Shown in pieces: positions 29,584 to 38,121 of a stretch of DNA of 64,000 nucleotides. The position numbers and the translations under genes were made by a program. The notes beneath the pieces were generated by a model. That model ran no database searches. It was not told the DNA's origin and saw nothing but the letters and a program-made list of their open reading frames with translations. Source of the DNA: Neptunomonas qingdaonensis (GTDB lineage Bacteria > Pseudomonadota > Gammaproteobacteria > Pseudomonadales > Balneatricaceae); contig NZ_FOOU01000007.1 of the NCBI RefSeq assembly GCF_900113275.1, positions 1 to 64,000 on the forward strand, written 5' to 3'. Every line of letters starts with the position of its first letter. Positions within the stretch are counted from its first letter, which is position 1.

Positions 29584-29601
29584 GTAATGATCATTGAGTT
29601 A

Positions 29602-29643
29602 ATGACCCTGAACCTTGGCTCAGGGTCATATGCCGGTTTTTTT
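29602..29643 (+). terminator. Terminator region between GNAT gene and ackA
   Basis: Perfect 10-bp stem ATGACCCTGA/TCAGGGTCAT with an eight-base loop, then ATGCCGG and seven T. It may slow transcription from both convergent sides, though the T run is displaced. Confidence 0.65.
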
Positions 29644-29653
29644 ACGGATAGTA

Positions 29654-30841
29654 TCAGGCGTCAATAACATCCAGAGTATGTAACGCGATCATCGCTTCCT
29701 CATTAGTGGGAATCACTCTGACAGTGATCTTGCTTAATTCTGTGCTGATTACCTGAAGGTTGTTTGTGTTCGCTTTTTCATCAAATACAACCCCCAGCCA
29801 TTGGCTACGATTTAATACCCGTTCTCGTAAGTCCGCATCATTTTCACCAATACCGCCGGTAAAAACGATCTGTTCTAAGCCACCCAGCGCGGCGGACAAG
29901 CGACCTAACTCCAGTGCGATACGGTAGGCCAGCATATCAATAGCCTCTTCTGCTTGCGGTGTATTTGCCTGATGAAGTGTCAGCATATCAGATGAGAGAC
30001 CTGAAACGCCCAGCCAGCCGCTTTCCTGATAAATCATTTTTTCAAGTGCGTCGGTGTCCATATGGTGATGGCGTTGCAGATAAAGTAAAACCCCCGGGTC
30101 CAAATTTCCGCATCGGCTTCCCATGGGCAAACCGTCCACTGCGGTGAATCCCATGGTTGAAGCGATACTTTTTCCCTGGAGGGTAGCGCACATGCTGGCA
30201 CCCGCACCCAAGTGGCAAACAATGGTTTTAGCTTTGCCGGCTTTATCTGAAATGTGACTCAGGCTTTTTTGAATATACTCATAAGACAGCCCGTGAAAGC
30301 CATAGCGATGAATGCCTTCCTCCGTGAACTTACGCGGAATGGCATAATGGCGCTCAACCGCGGGTTGACCCACGTGAAACATCGTATCGAAACAGGCTAT
30401 CTGCGGTAGTTCCGGCGCAAGCGCCTGGCATGCTTCAATCAAGAGTAGATTATACGGCTGATGCAATGGAGCCAGCGGAATAAAGGTTTTCAGTTGTTTT
30501 AACACATGCTCATTGATCAAGACAGGAGCGCTATATTGCTCACCCCCGTGCACAACGCGATGGCCAAAAGCCGTTATTTCAAGATGCGGCGTGTGCTCTG
30601 CCAGCCATTCTAAAACAGTACTGAGTGCTTTTTTATGCCGTTCAGGTTTATCGATACCGCTAACATCGATGGACGGTGGCGTAATTTTGTCGCCGTTGCC
30701 ATCTTTGAGTGTAATGCGGGGATCACCCAGAATATTCCCCAGTTTGAACTGGTAGATTGGCGTTGCATTATCCTTTTCTGCTTTGAAAAGAGTGCACTTC
30801 AGGCTGGATGAGCCGCCGTTAATAGTCAGGATAGTTTGCAT
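29654..30841 (-). CDS. ackA: Acetate kinase
   Basis: AckA (395 aa) interconverts acetyl phosphate plus ADP and acetate plus ATP. The N-terminus ILTINGGSSSLKCTLF is the family signature; FGHRVVHGGEQY, CFDTMFH and RYGFHGLSYEYI are further markers, with GAGASMCAT and FTGGIGEND in the ATP site. Length is typical. It lies 9 nt after the phosphate acyltransferase gene, so the two form an acyl-CoA to acyl phosphate to acid pathway. Confidence 0.97.
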   Translation of the reverse strand: MQTILTINGGSSSLKCTLFKAEKDNATPIYQFKLGNILGDPRITLKDGNGDKITPPSIDVSGIDKPERHKKALSTVLEWLAEHTPHLEITAFGHRVVHGGEQYSAPVLINEHVLKQLKTFIPLAPLHQPYNLLLIEACQALAPELPQIACFDTMFHVGQPAVERHYAIPRKFTEEGIHRYGFHGLSYEYIQKSLSHISDKAGKAKTIVCHLGAGASMCATLQGKSIASTMGFTAVDGLPMGSRCGNLDPGVLLYLQRHHHMDTDALEKMIYQESGWLGVSGLSSDMLTLHQANTPQAEEAIDMLAYRIALELGRLSAALGGLEQIVFTGGIGENDADLRERVLNRSQWLGVVFDEKANTNNLQVISTELSKITVRVIPTNEEAMIALHTLDVIDA

Positions 30842-30850
30842 ATTTCCTTC

Positions 30851-31786
30851 TTACGATACTGGGTGATGAACCATATGTGATGCCAGCGCGCAGGATGCCA
30901 GGCGGCCTAAAGTCTTCTCTGAGCGGCTGGTCAGAATAATAGGGACTTTAGCGCCTAATGCGATGCCCGCAGACTTCGCATCAGCCAGATAAATGAGCTG
31001 CTTGGCTATCATGTTGGCTGACTCCAGGTCGGGCGCTAGCAGAATATCGGCATCACCAGAAACGGGTGAGTTAATATGCTTGTCGATAGCCGCCTGCAAA
31101 GAGATTGCATTGTCAAATGCCAATGGACCGTCCAGAAGACCGTTGGTTATTTGTCCGCGATCTGCCATTTTACACAGACAAGCCGCATCAATGGTGCTGG
31201 GCATATAAGGTTTTACTTTTTCGATGGCGGCCAGAATAGCGACTTTAGGCTCGGCTACGCCAAGGGCACGGCAAAAATCGATAGCATTTTGTACGATATC
31301 ACGTTTTGTCATCAGGTTAGGAACGACATTAATGGCTGCGTCTGTAATAACTAAAGGCTTGTGGTAATTAGGAATATCAAATACAAATACATGGCTTAGG
31401 CGGCGTTCAGTCCGTATGCCTTTTGTTTTGTGAATCACGGCGCTGATTAGTTCAGAGCTGCCTAAGTCGCCTTTCATAATCGCTTCTACATCAGCCTGGC
31501 GTGCCAGTTCGCATGCCATTTCTGCGGCAGCATGGCTGTGCTCTACATCGATGATTTCATAATTTGAAATATTAAGATTAAGTTTTTCTGCTGCCGCCAG
31601 AATTTTGCTTTTCGGACCAATCAGAGTAGGGACAATAAGATTATGCTCAGCGGCTTCAATCGCACCCATTAAACCATTGTGATCAACCGGATGTACAACA
31701 GCTGTACGAATGGGGCGTGCTTTTACCGCTTGTTCAATAAAAAATTCGAGCTGGTTATGCACAGGAGGTTGTTCTTTAAGAATCAT
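30851..31786 (-). CDS. pta: Phosphate acetyl/butyryltransferase (short PTB type)
   Basis: A 311-aa phosphate acyltransferase of the PTA_PTB family, converting acyl-CoA plus phosphate to acyl phosphate. The sequence carries RTAVVHPVDHNGLMGAIEAA, EIIDVEHSHAAAEMA, IMKGDLGSSELISA and the phosphate-site ILTSRSEKTLGRLASCALA near the end. It lacks the long N-terminal domains of E. coli Pta (714 aa), and no MaoC-type hydratase domain is present. With ackA it gives ATP from acetyl-CoA or could handle other acyl groups. An FNR/CRP-like site lies upstream. Confidence 0.9.
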   Translation of the reverse strand: MILKEQPPVHNQLEFFIEQAVKARPIRTAVVHPVDHNGLMGAIEAAEHNLIVPTLIGPKSKILAAAEKLNLNISNYEIIDVEHSHAAAEMACELARQADVEAIMKGDLGSSELISAVIHKTKGIRTERRLSHVFVFDIPNYHKPLVITDAAINVVPNLMTKRDIVQNAIDFCRALGVAEPKVAILAAIEKVKPYMPSTIDAACLCKMADRGQITNGLLDGPLAFDNAISLQAAIDKHINSPVSGDADILLAPDLESANMIAKQLIYLADAKSAGIALGAKVPIILTSRSEKTLGRLASCALASHMVHHPVS

Positions 31787-31901
31787 GATCTATCTACCTT
31801 AGTTCAAGGGTGATCCAGCTATCTTGACCGCTCTGGAATGTATTTGAAGTATAGTTTAGTACAATTTAATGTTTGTGACGCATTGCAACAAATAGTTTTC
31901 A

Positions 31902-31913
31902 TGATCTATATCA
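31902..31913. promoter_or_regulatory. FNR/Anr-like box upstream of pta-ackA
   Basis: TGAT-CTAT-ATCA matches the FNR/Anr core TTGAT-N4-ATCAA in 8 of 10 positions (outer T and A missing). It is centred about 121 nt upstream of the pta start on the minus strand and about 67 nt upstream of a TATACT that could be its -10. A CRP/Vfr-like reading (right half TCACA) is possible. Confidence 0.35.
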
Positions 31914-31929
31914 CAAAGTCTAATGATTA

Positions 31930-32850
31930 TTAACATGTCGTCAGTTCTGGATGCCTTGAGAAAGGTTCAAGGTCTATTTCGCTCTGTTTAATAAGTGCGT
32001 TTGTCAGTGTGTTTGCTAACGGTGTTTTTAAGTTCCATACATGCCAGTAAAGCGGTACTGATAAAAAATATCCAGGTTTAATATCAATGAGTTGTCCTGA
32101 TTTAAGGAGTGTGTCACCTTGCTGGTCAGGAATCATGCCTGCTGCAAATCCACGGGTAATAAAATCGATAAATGCTGCGAATGAAGGGACGCGGTGAGCA
32201 GGGTAGTCTCCCTGAGAGATATCAAAAAATTTACTTAAATAACGATGTTGCAGTGCATCTTTATAGTTGTATTCAACGATGGGGGCTTGCATCAGATGCT
32301 GCTTATCACAGCCATTAGGGAAGTACTTTAGTATGTATTCAGGGGATGCCAGGCAGCGATATACTGATACCCCGAGTGGAATACAGTGGCAACCTTGCAA
32401 GGGTGTCGAACTGGAAGTAATGCACCCCATCACTTCGCCACTGCGCAACAGGTGATGTGTTTGATCCTGATCATCAACTTTAAGATCCAACAGTACGTTA
32501 TGCTGTTTTAAGATCGGATCTATGGCGGGTAAAAACCAGGTCGACAGACTATCCGCGTTGACGCCAATAGATAATCTGATATGCCCCGATTTCAGCACAG
32601 GGTTCAGTTCTGACATGACTTCATTTTGCAGCATCTCAATCTGGCGAAAATGTTTAAGCAGTGTCTGGCCTGCAGGCGTTGGGCTTATTGGATGCGAGCG
32701 GATGAGTAATGTTTGCCCGACCATCTCTTCCAGTTGTTTAATGCGTTGAGAAACGGCGGACTGAGTCACATGCAGTCGTTGAGCCGCTCGTTCGAAGTTT
32801 TTTTCTTCAAGAACGGTGGAAAGTGCTTTGAGTTGTTTATAGTCAATCAT
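31930..32850 (-). CDS. argP: LysR-type regulator ArgP
   Basis: LysR-family regulator (306 aa) of the ArgP/IciA branch, which activates the arginine/lysine exporter gene argO when arginine is present. The HTH is at about residues 18-38 (AAQRLHVTQSAVSQRIKQLE), after MIDYKQLKALSTVLEEKNFE, typical for ArgP. The effector domain follows. It is divergent from the exporter across 93 bp that should contain the shared operator and promoter. Confidence 0.94.
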   Translation of the reverse strand: MIDYKQLKALSTVLEEKNFERAAQRLHVTQSAVSQRIKQLEEMVGQTLLIRSHPISPTPAGQTLLKHFRQIEMLQNEVMSELNPVLKSGHIRLSIGVNADSLSTWFLPAIDPILKQHNVLLDLKVDDQDQTHHLLRSGEVMGCITSSSTPLQGCHCIPLGVSVYRCLASPEYILKYFPNGCDKQHLMQAPIVEYNYKDALQHRYLSKFFDISQGDYPAHRVPSFAAFIDFITRGFAAGMIPDQQGDTLLKSGQLIDIKPGYFLSVPLYWHVWNLKTPLANTLTNALIKQSEIDLEPFSRHPELTTC

Positions 32851-32943
32851 AAGAAATTCTAATCAAATATTAAAATCATTAGTTTTATTATATTGTAGTT
32901 ATCAAGCACACTCTTCTCCAGTGTTTATTCAGAAGGGGGCGAT

Positions 32944-33561
32944 ATGTTTATTTTTATGGCGAAGGGGTATATGGCAGCAGCCGTCCTCATAATGGCGATT
33001 GGTGCGCAGAATGCCTTCGTATTAGCACAAGGGGTTAAGCGTCAATACCATTGGCCGGTCGCCACTATCTGTATTCTGGTTGATGCGCTTTTTATTAGCA
33101 TAGGCATGATTGGCGCTGGCGTTGTCATCCAGCAGTGGCCGATTGCGCTTAAGCTGTTTCAGGTCGGTGGTTTTATTTTTTTATGTGTTTATGGTCTGTT
33201 TGCATTCAGGGCGTTTATATCGCCCACAGGACTGACTGCGGGTCAGGCAAAAGGGGATCTTAAATCAGCAATTATCACAGCCTTGGCAGTGAGCTGTTTA
33301 AATCCGCATGTGTATTTGGATACTGTTGTCTTGCTCGGTAGTATTGGTAATCAGTTTGCAGGAGGGGAGAAAACCAGCTTTTGGGTCGGCGCAATTTTAG
33401 CCTCATTTAGTTGGTTCGTTTTTTTGACGTTTCTGGCGAAAAGCTTATCACCCTGGTTGGGTAAACCGCATATCTGGCGTTGGGTCGAGGGGTTAGTCGC
33501 ACTGATGATGTGGGCCATTGCTGCTTGGCTGTTGCTTAAGTTACTGGGTGTGATTGGTTGA
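32944..33561 (+). CDS. argO: Arginine exporter ArgO (LysE family)
   Basis: Inner-membrane amino acid exporter (205 aa) of the LysE superfamily with about six hydrophobic segments. The N-terminus AVLIMAIGAQNAFVLAQGVKR is the family signature, and CLNPHVYLDTVVLLG is the second conserved block. It starts with ATG 32944 behind AGAAGGGGG. The neighbouring argP points to export of arginine or toxic analogues such as canavanine; lysine is also possible. Confidence 0.93.
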   Translation: MFIFMAKGYMAAAVLIMAIGAQNAFVLAQGVKRQYHWPVATICILVDALFISIGMIGAGVVIQQWPIALKLFQVGGFIFLCVYGLFAFRAFISPTGLTAGQAKGDLKSAIITALAVSCLNPHVYLDTVVLLGSIGNQFAGGEKTSFWVGAILASFSWFVFLTFLAKSLSPWLGKPHIWRWVEGLVALMMWAIAAWLLLKLLGVIG

Positions 33562-33573
33562 TTTTCAAACAGC

Positions 33574-33597
33574 AAAAAGCCCGCCGAAGCGGGCTTT
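33574..33597. terminator. Bidirectional terminator between argO and the lipoprotein gene
   Basis: Perfect 9-bp stem AAAGCCCGC/GCGGGCTTT around CGAA. On the minus strand it has the stable TTCG loop and a TTTTT tract, so it is stronger for the lipoprotein gene. Confidence 0.85.
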
Positions 33598-33616
33598 AAA
33601 AAAGTCTATTGAGGAG

Positions 33617-34702
33617 TTAGATAGCAATACCTAAAGACTTCAGCGTATTCATTGTCAACTGGCCAGAAGCCATACCATTAGCTTTCTGGTAAGCGTTCAC
33701 GGCTTCCATTGTACCCTTACCGAGTATGCCATCAATGCTGCCAGGGTTGTAGCCTTTGGCTTTAAGGGCGCGCTGCAGATCACTAATCAGACTTGGCTTA
33801 GTGTTCGTTTCACAAAGAATTGAGCGCCATTCCAGGTAGGCATCGCTGATTTTGGCACGCTTTTCAACGGTTTTGAATTCAGCAGGAATAGCAATCGCTT
33901 GTTGCTGAGCCGGTTTAATCAGCTTACGCACTTTAACGGTTTTGTATTCAGCAGGCACAACAATCTTACGGGTAGTAGCTGGTTTGTCTACTACACGACG
34001 CGTAATGGTTTGGGTTTTACCCGGAATAGCAACGGTTCTTACCGTTTCAGGTTCAACCAGAACCGTTTTAGTTACGGTTTTGTATTGAGCGGGTACTTCC
34101 ACTAAACACATGATTTCACCGGTTCCGGCATCAACTTTCTGGATGGGGCCAGTGCCTTTTTTCCATTCAGTATGAGCTGGGCGAACCAGAATTTTCTCTG
34201 TGACTGTTTTATATTTAGCGGGCACACGAATAAGTTTCTCAGATGCTTCAGCGACGACCATGCTTTCAGATACATTTTTGTAAGTAGCCGGGATGACTTC
34301 TAAGCGCTCATAGGCTTCTTTAACCAGTACTCGTTGTTCAGCGTAACCATATTCAGGTGCTGAGGTTTTGATACGCTGGCCAGCGTCTCTTACCTGAACA
34401 GTTTCAGATTTCATAGCGTATTTAGCAGGGACAACAACACGTGCGTAGCATTCGCCTGGCTGAGGGTTGGGTGGCAGCAAGCTGGTTGTCTGGCTTTCTC
34501 GTGTCAGACGTGCAATTTCAGACTCCAGTTGAGACGTATCGCCCTGGGCGTTTCTTACCGTGGCCAGTTCTTGCTGAAGCGCTCGATATTCAGACGAATT
34601 TTTGATATCTGTCTGAGCAGAATTATTGTTGGTAGCCGAGCAGCCTGAGAGTACTGCGATAGCCATAGCTGAAACGGTGAAAGTAAAAATTTGCTTTTTC
34701 AT
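33617..34702 (-). CDS. Repeat-rich lipoprotein with C-terminal peptidoglycan-binding domain
   Basis: Predicted outer-membrane or periplasmic lipoprotein (361 aa). Signal peptide with lipobox LSGC (Cys21). A short coiled-coil stretch (SSEYRALQQELATVRNAQ and SEIARLTRE) spans about 36-70. Eight degenerate repeats of about 23 residues start at 91, 115, 137, 160, 203, 227, 249 and 272, with core (V/I)PAxYKTVxxxxLVxPA; the fourth carries a 20-residue insert with the Cys199. The C-terminal peptidoglycan-binding domain (about 305-361) reads LQRALKAKGYNPGSIDGILGKGTMEAV. The repeats and the domain suggest a linker between envelope and cell wall. No homologue of known function is recognised. Single gene between terminator and HIT gene. 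Confidence 0.85.
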   Translation of the reverse strand: MKKQIFTFTVSAMAIAVLSGCSATNNNSAQTDIKNSSEYRALQQELATVRNAQGDTSQLESEIARLTRESQTTSLLPPNPQPGECYARVVVPAKYAMKSETVQVRDAGQRIKTSAPEYGYAEQRVLVKEAYERLEVIPATYKNVSESMVVAEASEKLIRVPAKYKTVTEKILVRPAHTEWKKGTGPIQKVDAGTGEIMCLVEVPAQYKTVTKTVLVEPETVRTVAIPGKTQTITRRVVDKPATTRKIVVPAEYKTVKVRKLIKPAQQQAIAIPAEFKTVEKRAKISDAYLEWRSILCETNTKPSLISDLQRALKAKGYNPGSIDGILGKGTMEAVNAYQKANGMASGQLTMNTLKSLGIAI

Positions 34703-34816
34703 GACAGACTTCCCTGGGGATTGTTTTTTTGGGGTTAAGGGAAGTCTATAGATCTTTTAATGAAGGAAATATGAACGGAAATGTTCATATTTTGTTCATA
34801 ATTTCTCGAAACATGC

Positions 34817-35182
34817 TCAAATTGGCTGTTTTAATGTCGCTTGGTAGGGTGGCCATCCCATGGCTTTACCACCGAGAACATGCAGGTGAATATGGTAAAC
34901 CGTTTGCCCGCCATGATTGTTGCAGTTAAAAACGGTTCGGTATCCATCTTCTGCAATACCTTGATTTTTAGATATTTTCCCTGCGGTCATGACCATGTGG
35001 CCTACCAGCTCGCGGTCATCTTCATTTATATCATTTAGCGTGCTGATATGTTTTTTAGGAACCACTAAGAAATGCAAAGGCGCTTGTGGGTTGATATCGT
35101 TAAAGGCGATAACCTGATCGTCTTCATAAATGACTTGCGCCGGAATATCTTTATTAACTATTTTACAAAAAAGGCAGTCCAT
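34817..35182 (-). CDS. hinT: HIT-family (HinT) purine nucleoside phosphoramidase
   Basis: A 121-aa histidine-triad protein that hydrolyses AMP-linked lysine or other phosphoramidates. It has the Cys-x-x-Cys start (CLFCKIVNKDIP), the acidic YEDDQVIAFNDINPQAP block and the triad HIHLHVLGG, followed by the C-terminal MGWPP of bacterial HinT. Length matches E. coli HinT. It has its own promoter region of about 100 bp shared with no other gene. Confidence 0.95.
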   Translation of the reverse strand: MDCLFCKIVNKDIPAQVIYEDDQVIAFNDINPQAPLHFLVVPKKHISTLNDINEDDRELVGHMVMTAGKISKNQGIAEDGYRTVFNCNNHGGQTVYHIHLHVLGGKAMGWPPYQATLKQPI

Positions 35183-35285
35183 TATAAGTTCTCTGTTTAG
35201 ATAGTGAGTAATAATGCCAGCATGAGATCGCTATGCAGTTTAAATGCGCTCGCTTACGCTTAGCTTACGAGTATAGCGATGCACC

Positions 35286-36800
35286 TTAGTACAGCTCAAG
35301 CTTCTCTTTGGGCGGGCAATGGTAACTGGCGCTCGTTGTATTATCAGGTTGAACAGATTCCAGATGAACATCGAATCCCCAAAGCGTGTGAATATGTTTT
35401 AACACCTCTTCAGTATCTTCGCCCAATGGCATGTTGTTATGCACGAAATGGCGGAGTGTTAGTGAGCGATTTCCTCTGATATCTACGTTATATACCTGTA
35501 TGTTCGGCTCTCGGTTTCCGAGGTTGTATTGGGCGGATAGCTGTTCGCGGATTTGACGGTATCCCGGTTCATTATGAATGGCGGAAACGTGCAGTGTTGG
35601 TTTTTCTGAATCATCAATAATAGAGAATAGTCTGAGTTCCCGGATTAGGTGCGGAGACAGAAACTGCAGAATAAAGCTCTCATCTTTATAGTTACGCATG
35701 GCGTGATCGAGCGTTGTTTGCCAGTTACTGCCGGCAATGTCCGGAAACCATTCATAATCTTCAGGTGTCGGGTTCTCGCAGATGCGACGGATGTCCTGCA
35801 TCATGTTATAGCCGAGCGTATAGGGATTAATACCAGAAAAAGACTTGCTATCAAAAGGTGGCTGATACACTACGCTACTATGGGAGTGCAAAAACTCCAT
35901 CATGAAGCCGTCATTGACGAAACCTTCGTCATAGAGCTGATGCAGTAATGTGTAGTGCCAGAAGCAAGCCCAGCCTTCATTCATAACCTGAGTTTGTTTC
36001 TGGGGATAAAAATACTGTGCGATTTTGCGTACGATGCGAACAATTTCACGCTGCCACGACTCAAGCAGGGGAGCGTTTTTTTCAATAAAATAGAGAAGGT
36101 TTTCTTCAGGCTCTAAAGGGTATCGGGGTTGTTTTGACGAGTCGCTTCCTTCCTCTTTTTTCGGAATTGTATTCCACAATTGATTAATATGACGTTGATT
36201 GTATTCTTCACGCGCATTCAGGCGTTCTTTTTCTTCTGCGGCTGTTAAGGGTTTAGGGCGCAGATAGCGGTTCACGCCATAATTCATCAAAGCGTGACAA
36301 GCGTCGAGAATGGACTCCACTTCATCAATACCATGACGCTCTTCACACTGCGCGATAAAGCGCTTAGCAAAGACCAGGTAGTCTACAATCGCAGAGGCAT
36401 CCGTCCAGGTTTGGAACAGGTAATTGCCTTTGAAAAATGAATTATGTCCGTAGCAGGCGTGGGCAATGACCAGTGCCTGCATGGTCATTGTGTTCTCTTC
36501 CATCAGGTACGCGATACATGGGTTAGAGTTAATGACTATTTCGTAGGCTAAACCCATTTGACCACGTTTATAACGCTGTTCTGTTTCTACAAACTGCTTA
36601 CCATACGACCAGTGATGATAGTTCAGCGGCATACCAACCGAGGCATAAGCATCCATCATCTGCTCGGATGTGATTACCTCGATTTGGTTTGGGTAGGTAT
36701 CCAGACCAAAATTAGCAGCGATACGCCCAATTTCACGATCATACTCTTCTATCAGTTCGAAGGTCCATTCTGCACCAGTAGATATTGGCTTATTGCTCAT
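35286..36800 (-). CDS. ycgB: SpoVR-family protein (YcgB)
   Basis: A 504-aa SpoVR-like protein, called YcgB in E. coli, where it belongs to the stationary-phase/nitrogen-starvation set with YeaG and YeaH. The N-terminus ends with [33 protein letters not shown], and [21 protein letters not shown] is the signature region. It is the last gene of the three-gene operon and overlaps yeaH by 4 nt. Role unknown; the family in Bacillus affects spore cortex, which does not apply here. Confidence 0.92.
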   Translation of the reverse strand: MSNKPISTGAEWTFELIEEYDREIGRIAANFGLDTYPNQIEVITSEQMMDAYASVGMPLNYHHWSYGKQFVETEQRYKRGQMGLAYEIVINSNPCIAYLMEENTMTMQALVIAHACYGHNSFFKGNYLFQTWTDASAIVDYLVFAKRFIAQCEERHGIDEVESILDACHALMNYGVNRYLRPKPLTAAEEKERLNAREEYNQRHINQLWNTIPKKEEGSDSSKQPRYPLEPEENLLYFIEKNAPLLESWQREIVRIVRKIAQYFYPQKQTQVMNEGWACFWHYTLLHQLYDEGFVNDGFMMEFLHSHSSVVYQPPFDSKSFSGINPYTLGYNMMQDIRRICENPTPEDYEWFPDIAGSNWQTTLDHAMRNYKDESFILQFLSPHLIRELRLFSIIDDSEKPTLHVSAIHNEPGYRQIREQLSAQYNLGNREPNIQVYNVDIRGNRSLTLRHFVHNNMPLGEDTEEVLKHIHTLWGFDVHLESVQPDNTTSASYHCPPKEKLELY

Positions 36801-38083
36801 GCGGCCCCCTTGGTTTTACGCTCAAACAATCGGCGGAAAACAGGAAAGATGTCAGAAAGTTCTTCTATATGCTGCATTGCGAACTGTTCCGGGTGATTCT
36901 GATGTATCTGTTGATATTCATTCCAGAGGTTTTGCTGCGGCCCATTGGTAATTTCAACATAGGCGTAATACTGAACCAGAGGAAGGATCTTTTCAGTTAG
37001 CAGCTGGGTGCATCTTTGCGAGTCACCATCCCAGTTGTCGCCATCTGATGCCTGTGCCACGTAGATATTCCACTCATGGCGAGGGTAGCGTTGCTGCAGA
37101 ATTTCAGCAGTAAGCTCCAGTGCGCTGGAGACAATAGTGCCACCGGTTTCACGTGAGTAGAAGAATTCCTCTTCATCGACCTCTTTCGCATGGGTGTGGT
37201 GGCGCACGAAGACAACTTCGATTTGCTTATAGTTACGAGTCAAAAACAGGTATAAAAGAATAAAGAAGCGCTTGGCTATCTCTTTAATCGATTGTGTCAT
37301 TGAGCCTGACACATCCATGATGCAAAACATCACAGCTTTGCTCGAGGGTATCGGCGTTTTTACAATATTGTTGTAACGCAGGTCAAAGTCATCGATGAAG
37401 GGTATTCTTTTTTTATTGATATCCAGCGCTTTGATCTGTTCTTTCAGAGCATGTATCTTTTGATTGCGATCATCGCTGACCGGTTCCGTTTCGAGTGCCC
37501 ATAATTGCTTTTTCAGCTCGCGTAACTCATCCCGATCAGAGCCGGAAAGCGCAATACGTCGGGCATGCGCTGCTCGCAACGAGCGAACAATATTCAGCTT
37601 GTCGGGCGAGCCCGCCTGAGTAAATCCTGCCCGGTGCGTCTCAAACTGAGTGGCATCCATGAGCTGCTTTTTGACCAGATAGGGCAGCTCTAAACCATCA
37701 AACATGAAATCCAGAAACTCTTCCTGGTTAATCGAAAAAGAAAAATCATCTTCCCCTTCACCTTGATTGCTGGCTTGTCCCTGACCTCCACCACCGCCGC
37801 CTCCTCCCTGGGGGCGTTGGAATTCATCGCCGGTGTTGAATTCTTTATTACCGGGATAAACACGTGTTTGTTTGCCACCTTTACCATGATGGAAAAGTGG
37901 TTCAGAGGTGCCTTTTCGTGGAATGGTGATCTGGCCTCCCCGATCCATATCCTGAATTGAGCGCTTTTTGATCGACTCTTCAACAGCTTCTTTGATCTGC
38001 TTTTTATATCGGCGCAAAAAGCGCTGCCGGTTGACAGCACTTTTTTTCTTGCTATTGAGACGGCGATCAATAATGTAACTCAT
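36797..38083 (-). CDS. yeaH: YeaH/DUF444 VWA-domain protein
   Basis: A 428-aa DUF444 protein (YeaH). The N-terminal half is basic and has a glycine run at about residues 93-100, followed by the acidic [17 protein letters not shown]. The C-terminal part is a von Willebrand factor A-like domain with the metal-site [10 protein letters not shown] (about 262-271). In E. coli it acts with the kinase YeaG during nitrogen starvation. It lies between prkA and spoVR, overlapping the latter by 4 nt. Confidence 0.94.
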   Translation of the reverse strand: MSYIIDRRLNSKKKSAVNRQRFLRRYKKQIKEAVEESIKKRSIQDMDRGGQITIPRKGTSEPLFHHGKGGKQTRVYPGNKEFNTGDEFQRPQGGGGGGGGQGQASNQGEGEDDFSFSINQEEFLDFMFDGLELPYLVKKQLMDATQFETHRAGFTQAGSPDKLNIVRSLRAAHARRIALSGSDRDELRELKKQLWALETEPVSDDRNQKIHALKEQIKALDINKKRIPFIDDFDLRYNNIVKTPIPSSKAVMFCIMDVSGSMTQSIKEIAKRFFILLYLFLTRNYKQIEVVFVRHHTHAKEVDEEEFFYSRETGGTIVSSALELTAEILQQRYPRHEWNIYVAQASDGDNWDGDSQRCTQLLTEKILPLVQYYAYVEITNGPQQNLWNEYQQIHQNHPEQFAMQHIEELSDIFPVFRRLFERKTKGAA

Positions 38084-38121
38084 GTTCCGTACTCCTTCTC
38101 TCGGCGAGAAACCGAACTATG

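Noticed and set aside
33617-34702. Repetitive DNA that could be mistaken for a CRISPR-like or satellite array
   Set aside because: The repeats are at the protein level, degenerate in DNA, in one frame, and lie in an intact gene with signal peptide and wall-binding domain.
35286-36800. SpoVR as a sign of sporulation
   Set aside because: SpoVR homologues occur with prkA and yeaH in many non-sporulating Gram-negative bacteria; the rest of the window is gammaproteobacterial.
37788-37810. Run of CCN/GGN triplets in yeaH as a slippage hotspot
   Set aside because: The run encodes a glycine stretch that is common in the YeaH/DUF444 linker, uses mixed codons and keeps the frame, so no frameshift is seen.
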